This document shows positions 23,080-32,881 of a stretch of DNA of 64,000 nucleotides, piece by piece. How positions within the stretch are numbered: the first letter of the stretch is position 1; each line of letters opens with the position of its first letter. Where the stretch lies: assembly GCA_009773355.1 (NCBI GenBank), contig WRPG01000014.1, positions 16,216-80,215 of the forward strand, given 5' to 3'. Source of the stretch: Limisphaerales bacterium (GTDB lineage: Bacteria; Verrucomicrobiota; Verrucomicrobiia; Limisphaerales; SXTU01). The position numbers were made by a program, and so were the translations under genes. The notes under the pieces are model-generated. The model saw only the letters and a list, made by a program, of their open reading frames with translations, was not told where the DNA came from and did not search any database.

Positions 23080-26000
23080 ATGAGCGCCGACAAAGCCAAG
23101 CCCAACGGCCCCAAAAAGCCCGAGGCGAAGTCCAAGCCTTCGCCCGCCCCCACCAAAGCCGCCGCCCCGGCTGCGGCTCCAGTTCCCGGCCCGGTGGCCC
23201 CGCTGTTCCAAAAAGCGGACTGGCTCACCTTTGCCATCACGACCTTCGTGGTGTTCATCGGGTATTACTTCTCGCTGGCCCCGGACCTGACGCTGGAGGA
23301 CTCCGGTGAACTGGCGGTCGGCTCCATGTATGCCGGCGTGCCGCACCCGCCGGGCTATCCGGTCTGGACGCTCTTCACCTGGCTGATCTGCGAGCTGGTG
23401 CCCTTTTACAACATCGCCTGGCGCGTGGCGCTGGCCTCGGCCATCTGCGGCGCGCTGGCGTGCGGCTTCATCGGCATGATGGTGTCGCGGGGCAGCGCGA
23501 TGATCATCGAGGGCTTCGAGAGCCTCAAGGGCATCGAGCCGAAGGTGCGCAACGCCATCTGCGTGGTGTCCGGCTACGTGGGCGGGATGGTGATGGCCTT
23601 CAACGGCTTCCTCTGGAGCCAGGCGGTCATTGTCGAAGTGTATGCCATCAGCGCGCTCTCACTGGTGCTGATGCTGATCTCGATCATGCGCTGGATGCAC
23701 GCGCCGCACCAGTCGCGCTACATCTGGTGGGCATCGTTCTGGCTGGGCATCTGTTTCACCAACCACCAGACGCTGCTCGTGGCGGTGCTGGGCCTGCAAG
23801 TCGCCGTGCTGGCGCGCGATGCAAAGCTGGGCCGCGACGTGTTCTTCGGCAACGTGGTCATCTTCCTCCTGGTGGGCCTGGGTCTGCTGGTGCGCTATGG
23901 GGGTGCGCAGGGCATCGCCAGCTCCGGGTTGAACATCGCCTACTTCAAGGCCTTCGTGGTCATCGGCCTCGCGTCCATCGTCGTTACGATCGCGCTGCTG
24001 ATTCACACAGGCGGCAGGCTGGGGACGGAGTTCTGGCCCGCCTTCGGAATGGGAATCGCATTCTGTTTGGGCGCGGGCTTCTACCTCTACATGCCGCTGG
24101 CGGGCATGACCATTCCGCCGATGCAATGGGGCTATCCGCGCACCATCGAGGGCTTCATGCACGCCCTGACGCGCGGCCAATACGAGAAGGGCAACCCCAC
24201 CTCCGGCCTTGACCGCTTCTTCGGCCAGATTCAGACCTACGTCGAGGCCTCCATCGAGGAGATGAACCTCGTCTATCTCGTCATCGGCCTCCTCCCGCTG
24301 GCGGTGATCTTCTACCGGCGCATTGAGCAGGAGGAAAAAGTCTGGCTCGGCGCGATCTCCGGCATCTACGGCTTCTTCTGCCTGCTCAAGCTGGCGATGA
24401 ACTTTGCCGACTACAAGCCGGTCGTGCCCGGCATGATCTGCGGCTATGTCTTCCTGCTCATCGGCATCATCCCGTTCCTGTTCTTCCGGCACGCGGGCGG
24501 CCGGCCGGAGCGCGCGTGGCTGGCGGGGTTGACGACCGTGTTCCTGTTCCTGTCGCTGATGCTCATCTACCTGCTGAACCCGCCGCCCGACCGGCAGAGC
24601 CAGGGGTTGAACAAGGTGTTTTTCACCGCCTCCTACGTGCCGATCTCGATGCTGGTAGGCTACGGCCTCGCGATGATCGCGGCGGCGGCGGTGGCAAACT
24701 ACGCGGTGTTCCGCCGCTGGCTGCTGATCGGCAGCGCGATTGCCGGCGCGGTGGCCTGGTATGCGCACTCGATCAACGAGGTGCAGTATCCGCTGGTCAC
24801 CTTCACCACGAAGTTTGGCATGGGCCTGGCGGTGGCCTTCATCGCCCTCTTCCTCGTCGCGCGCACCAAGCTGCCGGTGCTGCTGCTGCTCGCGCTCTAC
24901 TGCGTCCTGCCCGCGCACACCATCCTCTCCCACTGGGCGGAGAACGAGCAGCGCGGCCACCTCTTCGGCTTCTGGTTCGGCCATGACATGTTCACGCCGC
25001 CGTTCGAGGACAGCAAAGGCAACCTTAGCTACGACAAGAAGGAGCGTGAGGCCGCGCTCAAGGACCCCGCCCGCGCCAAGTTCACCTACCCGGAGATGAC
25101 GCGGGACACCGTCCTCTACGGCGGCACGGACCCCGGCCGCTTCTGCCCGACCTACATGATTTTCTGCGAGAGCTTCATCAAGCCCGAGCAGCGCCGGAAC
25201 CCCGACTTCGACCGCCGCGACGTTTATCTCATCACCCAGAACGCCCTCGCGGACGCCACCTACCTGATGTATATCCGGTCCCACTACAACCGGAGCAACC
25301 AGAAGGACCCGCCTTTCTTCGCCGGCTCGGTGGACTACTTGCAGAGCATGGTCCTCGGGAGCAAGGCGCGCACCGCCAAGCAGCAAGGCCAGCCTTACGA
25401 AGCCGGCGCGCTCGCCAAGCTCGTCGGCCTCCTCCACGGCCCCGCCAAGCCGCTCGACTGGCTCTTCGGCGAGAAGATCGGCAAGGCCATCGAGCGCAAG
25501 CGTCGCGCGGGCAGCTCCCTCTTCGAGCCGGAACACTTCACCAACGTCAAGGCCCTCGCCGCCAAACTCGCGCCCGGCCCGCAGCAGGACGCGCTATCCA
25601 AATGGCTCGTCGAGCAGTTCACGCCGGAGACCCGCACGCTGCTTGCCGGCGGAAACGAGTCCGCGCTCCGCAAGGCGCTGGCGAATGAGTTCAACCTGCT
25701 CATCGAGCGTGAGATGCCGGAGCGCTGGAAGCTCTTCGAGGACTTGCACCGCATCCACGCCGAGCACGCCGAGGCCGAGGCCCGGGCCTCGCAGCAGGGC
25801 AACGAGTTGCAGAACTCCCTCCAGGCGCAGGCGCAGCAGCAGAAGGCGGACCTCAAGCTGTTGCAGCAAACCCTTGCCCGCGTGCAGGCCGAGACTGCGG
25901 CGAAGATTCAAGGCGTCCAAACTGGGCGCGAGCAGGCCAAGCAGGCGCGGCGCGAGCAGTTCTTCAACTCCCCTGCCCCGTTCTACAGCACCAACCGCTT

Positions 26001-27606
26001 CGCCCATGTGAAGCTCGACTCGCGGATGACGCGCTTCACCCGGCAGGATCTCACCTGGGCCAGCATCCGTCTCAACCGCCTGCTGCTGGAAGCCGCTTAT
26101 CCCGACGCCATCGCCAAGAGCGAGGGCGGTGTTTATCCCGACCTCGAAATCCTGAGCGCCACTGTCGAGGATTCCTCCAAGGCCTTCACCGAATATGTCG
26201 AGGACGCCCGCCGCCGCCTTGACCACGACGTGAAGTTCCCCAACGAACCGCGCCAGATCCGCCCCGGCGAGGACGTGCGCTACGACGAGGCCACGGGCCG
26301 CATCCAGGTCAGCGGCCAGGTCGCCGTCATGTCCATCAACGGCCTGCTCACCAAGGTGATGTTCGACAAGAACCCCGACCACGAGTTCTACGTCGAGGAG
26401 AGCTTCCCGCTGGACTGGATGTATCCGCACCTCACCCCGTCCGGCATCATCATGAAGATCAACCGCCAGCCGCTGCTGGAGATGACGCAGGAGGTCGTGG
26501 ACCGTGACCACCGCTTCTGGAGCAAGTATTCCGAGCGCCTCATCGGCAACTGGATCAACTACGACACCTCCGTCTCGAACATCTGCCGCGTCGCCGAGCA
26601 GGTCTATGTGAAGCGCAACTACAAGAACCTCAAGGTGGACGGCAAGGACGTGCTGCCTGACTCGCGTTTCGTCCGCGACGACGACGCGCAAAAGGCCTTC
26701 TCCAAGCTGCGCAGCGCCATCGCGGGCGTCTATTTCTGGCGCATCAACGAGGCGGGCCGGCGCGGCAACCTCGCCGAGCAGCAGCGCATGATCAAGGAGT
26801 GCGACTTCGCCTTCCGCCAGGCCTTCGCCTTCTGCCCGTTCAGCCCCGAGGCCGTCTTCCGCTACACCAACCTCCTCATCAGCCTCGGGCGCACCGAGGA
26901 CGCGCTGATGATCGCCCGCACCTTCCAGAAGCTCGACCCGAACAACCGCTCGGCGAAGGACCTAATTGACCAGCTCTCCTCCATCCGCCAGGCGCAGGGT
27001 GCGAACGCGCAGGTGCAAAACCAGATCGCCCAGATGGACGCCTCCTACCGCGCCAACCCCGCCAACGCCCAGGTGGGCCTCCAGCTCGTCGGTGCCTATG
27101 TGCAGACGCGCCAGACAAACCAGGCCATCGCCGTCCTCGACAGCCTCTCCCAGGCCGCAAGCACCGACGCCGTCACGCTCGTCCCCGTCGCGCAGGCCTA
27201 CCAGCAGCTCGGCCAGCCCGCCAAATCGCAGCTCACCCTCACGCGCTTGCTTCCGCTCAGTGAGCAGATTCTCGCCGACCCGCAGGCCAGCGGCGCCCGG
27301 CTCCAGGCCGCGCTCCAGGCCTTCCAACTGGCCGGCAACGTGGCCAAAATGGAGGCGGCCTTGCAGCGCCTCGTCAAACTCAGCCCCACCAACCCCGAGC
27401 TTTGGTATGACCTCGGCGCGCTGCTCACCTTCCAGGCCAGGACCAACGCCGCCATCGCCGCCGTCAGCAACGCCGTCCAGCACAGCAACACGCGCCTGAA
27501 GCAAACCCCCGGCGCGCAGGATCTCCGCGTGATGGCCACCACCGACGGCCGCTTCAACGCCATCCGCGCCCACCCCGACTTCCAAAAAGTCATCGCGCCG
27601 AAGTAG
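23080..27606 (+). CDS. Very large DUF2723 membrane protein with coiled-coil and TPR-like C-terminus
   Basis: The 1508-residue protein has three parts. A Pro/Ala/Lys-rich cytoplasmic head (1-45) comes first. A membrane region (about 50-620) with some 12 spans follows and carries the DUF2723 signature LTLEDSGELAVGSMYAGVPH near residue 70, plus PPGYPVWTLFTWL. DUF2723 is related to GT-C protein O-mannosyltransferases. The soluble part (about 640-1508) contains a coiled coil (about 880-960, Gln/Ala-rich) and helical repeats toward the end (ANAQVGLQLVGAYVQTRQTN, AYQQLGQPAKSQLTLTRLLP) that look like TPRs. Glycan transfer is inferred from the family. It follows the sigma-factor pair. Confidence 0.85.
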   Translation: MSADKAKPNGPKKPEAKSKPSPAPTKAAAPAAAPVPGPVAPLFQKADWLTFAITTFVVFIGYYFSLAPDLTLEDSGELAVGSMYAGVPHPPGYPVWTLFTWLICELVPFYNIAWRVALASAICGALACGFIGMMVSRGSAMIIEGFESLKGIEPKVRNAICVVSGYVGGMVMAFNGFLWSQAVIVEVYAISALSLVLMLISIMRWMHAPHQSRYIWWASFWLGICFTNHQTLLVAVLGLQVAVLARDAKLGRDVFFGNVVIFLLVGLGLLVRYGGAQGIASSGLNIAYFKAFVVIGLASIVVTIALLIHTGGRLGTEFWPAFGMGIAFCLGAGFYLYMPLAGMTIPPMQWGYPRTIEGFMHALTRGQYEKGNPTSGLDRFFGQIQTYVEASIEEMNLVYLVIGLLPLAVIFYRRIEQEEKVWLGAISGIYGFFCLLKLAMNFADYKPVVPGMICGYVFLLIGIIPFLFFRHAGGRPERAWLAGLTTVFLFLSLMLIYLLNPPPDRQSQGLNKVFFTASYVPISMLVGYGLAMIAAAAVANYAVFRRWLLIGSAIAGAVAWYAHSINEVQYPLVTFTTKFGMGLAVAFIALFLVARTKLPVLLLLALYCVLPAHTILSHWAENEQRGHLFGFWFGHDMFTPPFEDSKGNLSYDKKEREAALKDPARAKFTYPEMTRDTVLYGGTDPGRFCPTYMIFCESFIKPEQRRNPDFDRRDVYLITQNALADATYLMYIRSHYNRSNQKDPPFFAGSVDYLQSMVLGSKARTAKQQGQPYEAGALAKLVGLLHGPAKPLDWLFGEKIGKAIERKRRAGSSLFEPEHFTNVKALAAKLAPGPQQDALSKWLVEQFTPETRTLLAGGNESALRKALANEFNLLIEREMPERWKLFEDLHRIHAEHAEAEARASQQGNELQNSLQAQAQQQKADLKLLQQTLARVQAETAAKIQGVQTGREQAKQARREQFFNSPAPFYSTNRFAHVKLDSRMTRFTRQDLTWASIRLNRLLLEAAYPDAIAKSEGGVYPDLEILSATVEDSSKAFTEYVEDARRRLDHDVKFPNEPRQIRPGEDVRYDEATGRIQVSGQVAVMSINGLLTKVMFDKNPDHEFYVEESFPLDWMYPHLTPSGIIMKINRQPLLEMTQEVVDRDHRFWSKYSERLIGNWINYDTSVSNICRVAEQVYVKRNYKNLKVDGKDVLPDSRFVRDDDAQKAFSKLRSAIAGVYFWRINEAGRRGNLAEQQRMIKECDFAFRQAFAFCPFSPEAVFRYTNLLISLGRTEDALMIARTFQKLDPNNRSAKDLIDQLSSIRQAQGANAQVQNQIAQMDASYRANPANAQVGLQLVGAYVQTRQTNQAIAVLDSLSQAASTDAVTLVPVAQAYQQLGQPAKSQLTLTRLLPLSEQILADPQASGARLQAALQAFQLAGNVAKMEAALQRLVKLSPTNPELWYDLGALLTFQARTNAAIAAVSNAVQHSNTRLKQTPGAQDLRVMATTDGRFNAIRAHPDFQKVIAPK

Positions 27607-27712
27607 CCCCCGGCGCGCGGGTGTCCTCACCCGCAGCCGGCTGCGTCGGCCCCGGCAGGTGGAACTTGAAAGTGCGGTCCGGGGTTCCTCCGACTGAATG
27701 CCTGGCCGGACC

Positions 27713-27768
27713 GGTTGCCCTTCCGGTCTTCAAACGCACCGATGCGATGGCAAGCGGAAGGGGCAACC
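27713..27768. terminator. Inverted repeat between two convergent genes
   Basis: In the 205-base gap between the convergent DUF2723 and dehydrogenase genes, ggttgcccttccg (27713-27725) pairs with cggaaggggcaacc (27755-27768) apart from one extra base. The loop is about 29 bases. No T-tract adjoins either arm. It could act as a bidirectional terminator. The rest of the gap shows no gene. Confidence 0.45.
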
Positions 27769-27811
27769 GAATTCATTCCGCCCATTCGCCTGCCAAACTT
27801 TTTCTCCCGGC

Positions 27812-30520
27812 TCACTTCGCGTTGAACTGGAACCAGTCCACGTTCATCAGGCCGCCCTTGCCGGGGTTGACGAAGACGGCGACGATGTCGCCTCGGCTGG
27901 CCGGCGGCTTCAACTCGGCGGTCACGTCTCTCCACGCATCCCACTTGCCGGTGTTCTCGACCTTGAGTGTGGCGAGCAGCTCGCCCGCAGCGGAGCCGGC
28001 GCGGAGTTCGATGCTGCCGCCCACGCCGCCGCTGGCCACGCGCGCAGTCACGCTGGCGGTGTCGGCGAGGTTGAGGTTGGTGAACTTCACCGAATGGCCG
28101 TGGTTGATGGAGCCGATGTGGTTGCCGGAAATTTTCGCGCCGGACACCAAGCCGCTTTCTGCTTCGAGACGGCGGCTGCGAAGCTGCACGGTCGAGCGAC
28201 CCGCGAGCGAACCCGCCGGACCACGGCCCATGTCCGTGTAGGTCGCCTCCAGGCTGGCGAGGCGCAGGGCGTTGTCCTTCGGCGCGGTCACGTTGCCGCC
28301 GAGGCCACGGGTCATCGCGCCACCGGTCTTGCCCGGCTCCAGCCCAAAGACCCAGCGGACCATGAGCTGCACCTGGTCGGTGGTGAAGGCCTCGTGCGGC
28401 AGCATCGGCACCTCGCTCCAGACGCGGCTGCTGCCCTTGATGACGCGCTGCACGCTGGCGTCCAGCGCGCCCGCCTGCCCGCGATACTTGTTCGCCACTT
28501 CGAGGAACGCGGGGCCGACGACCTTCGTCTCGACGGCGTGGCAGTTGAAGCAGTCGCTCTGCTTCATGAGCGCGAGGCCCGGCTCGTCCACGCTGTCCTT
28601 GCCGTCGCCCTTGCTGAACTTCGCGGTGACGAAGACGCGCGCGTCCATCAGCTCGTCGTTCTGCGCGGAGGTGCCATCCTCGGTGTCGGTGACGGAGACT
28701 TTGTAAGCGAGCGGCTTGCCGGGCGTGAAGAAGTCGCCGTCCGCCGGAGCCGTGAAGCGCACGGCGGGCGCGGTGTTGCCGACAATGAGCGGCAAGCTGG
28801 TCTGGCTGCTCGCGCCCTTGCTGTCGGAGACGCGCAGTTCGACGATGTAATTGCCGGGCTGGGAGACGGAAAGCTTGGCTTCCGAGGTGGAGGCGACGAG
28901 CTTCGCGGCAGGCGCTGGGGAACTAGCGGGAGATTTGCCCGGCGCATTGGTAGCTGCGCTCGTTGGCCCGTGCAGCCGCCACTCGAACTTCAGCGCGTCG
29001 CCCTCGTGGTCCTTCGAGCCGGCGGCGGAGAGCGCGACTTGCAGCGGCTCGCGTCCGGCGGCGGGCGTGGCGGTGGCCTTCGCGACGGGCGCGAGGTTGC
29101 CCCACTGGTAGGAAATCTTGAGCAGCTTCGCGTCAGGATTGCCGCCCCACGTCTCGCCGTAGTCGAGCAGGTAAAGGCAGCCGTCGGGACCGAATTGCGC
29201 GTCCACGGGGCGGCGGATGACGAACGCCCCGGCGCGCTCGGCGTCGGCCATCTTGTCCTTCGCGTTCGCAAGTGCAATGGCGGCGGTGAACGGCTCGATG
29301 CCCGCGAGCCGCGAGTCGCTGTCCAGCCGCGCCCATTTCATGAAGGGCCGCTGCCAGTCCCAGAACAGCAGGCAGCGGTCGAAGTGCTCGGGGAAGCCGC
29401 CGGTGTTCTTGAACTCCGGCTTGAAGTAGAAGACCGGCCCGGCGCAAGCGGTGCGCCCGCCCTGGCCGAGCATCGGAAACTCCTTCGATTCGCCGTAAGG
29501 CCAGTAGATGAACGCCGGCTGCGCGGGCGGGAGGACCTTGCTGCCGGTGTTGTTGGGCGAGGAGTTCGTGGGCCGCGCGGGGTCGAAGTGCGGACCGACG
29601 GCCTTGGTGGCGAAGTCGTATTTCGCGTAGGTGAAGTTGCTGCCGACGAAAAGCGGCCAGCCGAAGTTGCCGGCCTTGCGCGCCTGGTTGATTTCGTCGT
29701 AGCCACGCGAGCCGCGCGGGCCATCACCGCCCGCGTCCGGCCCGACCTCGCCCCAATAAACAATGCCCGTGCGCGAGTCCACGCTCATGCGCCACGGGTT
29801 GCGGCAGCCCATCACGTAAATCTCCGGGCGGCCCGCCGGACCGTCCTTCGGAAACAGATTGCCATCGGGAATCGTGTAGCCACCGTCAGGCGTGAGGCGG
29901 ATGCGAAGAATTTTGCCGCGCAGGTCGTGCGTGTTGGCCGCCGACTTCTGCGCGTCCCACGGCTCCTGACCAGGCCGCTCGTCAATCGGCGCGTAGCCCG
30001 CCGTGTCGCCGCCGGGATGCGTGTTGTCACCGGTCGAGATGAGCAGGCAGCCGTCCGGCGCAAACTCGACCGAGCCGGCGTGATGACAGCACTCGCGCCG
30101 CTGTTCGCCGAACTCCAGGATGACCTTCTCGCTGGTGTTGTCCAACGCATCGCCGCGCATGACGAAGCGGCTCAGGCGCTGACCGGTGTAGTTCGTCGGC
30201 GAGTAGAAGAGATAGATGAACTGGTTCTGCGCGAACTTCGGGTCGAGCGCGAAGCCGAGGAAGCCGTTCTCCTGCGCGCCGAAAACCGGGACGGTGCCCA
30301 CCTCGACGATTTGCCCGCCGGGCTTCCAAAGCTTCAGCTTGCCGCTGATCTCGTTCCAGAAGATGCGTCCGTCGGGCGCGACCTCTAGTTCCATCGGCTG
30401 CGGCATGTTGCCGGCGGCAAGGATCTCGACCTTGAAGCGGTAGTCGGGTGGAACGGGAGCGGCGGCGGAGAGCACCGCGACAGTGGCGAACAACACTTGG
30501 GCGAACGCAGGCAACTTCAT
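27812..30520 (-). CDS. Secreted glucose-dehydrogenase-like propeller with PKD, cytochrome c and CBM domains
   Basis: The 902-residue protein has a signal peptide (MKLPAFAQVLFATVAVLSAA). A six-bladed GSDH/PQQ-type sugar dehydrogenase propeller fills about 25-480 (EVAPDGRIFWNE, CHHAGSVEFAPDGCLLISTG, GRPEIYVMGCRNPWRMSVD). A PKD-like domain follows at about 490-600. A cytochrome c with CFNCHAVE (CxxCH, about residue 670) comes next, then a CBM6-like carbohydrate-binding domain (last 130 residues, HIGSINHGHSVKFTNLNLAD). It probably oxidises a sugar or sugar polymer end in the periplasm and passes electrons to its own haem. PQQ dependence is family knowledge. It is on the same strand as the DUF1501 gene upstream. 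Confidence 0.85.
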   Translation of the reverse strand: MKLPAFAQVLFATVAVLSAAAPVPPDYRFKVEILAAGNMPQPMELEVAPDGRIFWNEISGKLKLWKPGGQIVEVGTVPVFGAQENGFLGFALDPKFAQNQFIYLFYSPTNYTGQRLSRFVMRGDALDNTSEKVILEFGEQRRECCHHAGSVEFAPDGCLLISTGDNTHPGGDTAGYAPIDERPGQEPWDAQKSAANTHDLRGKILRIRLTPDGGYTIPDGNLFPKDGPAGRPEIYVMGCRNPWRMSVDSRTGIVYWGEVGPDAGGDGPRGSRGYDEINQARKAGNFGWPLFVGSNFTYAKYDFATKAVGPHFDPARPTNSSPNNTGSKVLPPAQPAFIYWPYGESKEFPMLGQGGRTACAGPVFYFKPEFKNTGGFPEHFDRCLLFWDWQRPFMKWARLDSDSRLAGIEPFTAAIALANAKDKMADAERAGAFVIRRPVDAQFGPDGCLYLLDYGETWGGNPDAKLLKISYQWGNLAPVAKATATPAAGREPLQVALSAAGSKDHEGDALKFEWRLHGPTSAATNAPGKSPASSPAPAAKLVASTSEAKLSVSQPGNYIVELRVSDSKGASSQTSLPLIVGNTAPAVRFTAPADGDFFTPGKPLAYKVSVTDTEDGTSAQNDELMDARVFVTAKFSKGDGKDSVDEPGLALMKQSDCFNCHAVETKVVGPAFLEVANKYRGQAGALDASVQRVIKGSSRVWSEVPMLPHEAFTTDQVQLMVRWVFGLEPGKTGGAMTRGLGGNVTAPKDNALRLASLEATYTDMGRGPAGSLAGRSTVQLRSRRLEAESGLVSGAKISGNHIGSINHGHSVKFTNLNLADTASVTARVASGGVGGSIELRAGSAAGELLATLKVENTGKWDAWRDVTAELKPPASRGDIVAVFVNPGKGGLMNVDWFQFNAK

Positions 30521-30587
30521 GCGGGAGGCAGACTAGCCTCGCACGCCGGGAATTCGAGCCGGGAAAGCCGTTGAACAAACTCGTCGT

Positions 30588-32036
<1,449 letters not shown>

Positions 32037-32050
32037 GCAGAAAGAGTCAC

Positions 32051-32875
32051 TCAAGGTTTTCTGGCGGCGGCATGGTGCACGGGCACGTTGAGTTGCAGCT
32101 CCTGTTTCTGGCCGAAGACCCACGGGCAGGTCCGGACGAAGTCCTGGGCCTGTTCCTTGCCGAGCAGCAACTCGACCAGCACCACCACCGACTGCCACGA
32201 GACCGCCGGGCCCATGGTGCTGATGACGCGGTTGGAGACGAAGACGGCCGCGTCGTCGGCCGCTGTGCGTGCCGGGGCCTTCTGCTTCGCGTCGGTCCAG
32301 TAGCGGCACTGCGCGTCCTCGGGCCTGAGCAGGCCGGCCTTCACCAGGGTGTCCCGCGAGCAGCACATCGTGGCGATCACGCCGCCCCGGGCGTGGACCT
32401 TGCGGACGATGTCCTGCACCGGCTTGCTTTCAAGGTCGGCCTGGCCCTTGCCGGTGCGGCGGCCGCGGCCCGCGCCGACGGAACAGGGAATGGCCACGGC
32501 GTCGAACGACTCGATCTCCTTGTCGGTCAACTCGCGGACCAGCAGGTCCGGCACGATGCGCATGCTGCCCATGCCGCCCACGACCTTGTCGAAGCCCGCG
32601 ACGGTCACGTTGATGGGGGTGCCCTTGAAGCTGTAAACGCGCGTCCACGCAAGCACGCCGGTGAACGCGGCGAACTCCAGCTCCTCGAAGTTTTCGCCGA
32701 CGATGAGCAGCACATTCTTGGCGGGCCGCGCTGGATCGGTGACATTGGTGCCTCGGGCCTTGGCCTCCTGCGCGCCGGCCGGCGCGCTGGCGAGCACAGC
32801 GACCGCGCCGGCTGCCGACGCGGCACCAACGAATCTCCGGCGGCTGAGTTCAGTGGTCGGTTTCATCGGTCGCAC
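32051..32875 (-). CDS. Exported DJ-1/PfpI-family protein
   Basis: The 274-residue protein has a twin-arginine-type signal (ELSRRRFVGAASAAGAVAVL). A DJ-1/PfpI domain follows at about 50-240 (KNVLLIVGENFEELEFAAFT at its start). The nucleophile-elbow region is GGVIATMCCSRDTLVKAGLL, with a cysteine pair. Other DJ-1 proteins are cytoplasmic proteases, chaperones or glyoxalases; an exported one is less usual. It lies 6 bases from the DUF1549/DUF1553 gene and 14 bases from the DUF1501 gene, so the three are probably co-transcribed. Confidence 0.85.
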   Translation of the reverse strand: MRPMKPTTELSRRRFVGAASAAGAVAVLASAPAGAQEAKARGTNVTDPARPAKNVLLIVGENFEELEFAAFTGVLAWTRVYSFKGTPINVTVAGFDKVVGGMGSMRIVPDLLVRELTDKEIESFDAVAIPCSVGAGRGRRTGKGQADLESKPVQDIVRKVHARGGVIATMCCSRDTLVKAGLLRPEDAQCRYWTDAKQKAPARTAADDAAVFVSNRVISTMGPAVSWQSVVVLVELLLGKEQAQDFVRTCPWVFGQKQELQLNVPVHHAAARKP

Positions 32876-32881
32876 CTCTGG

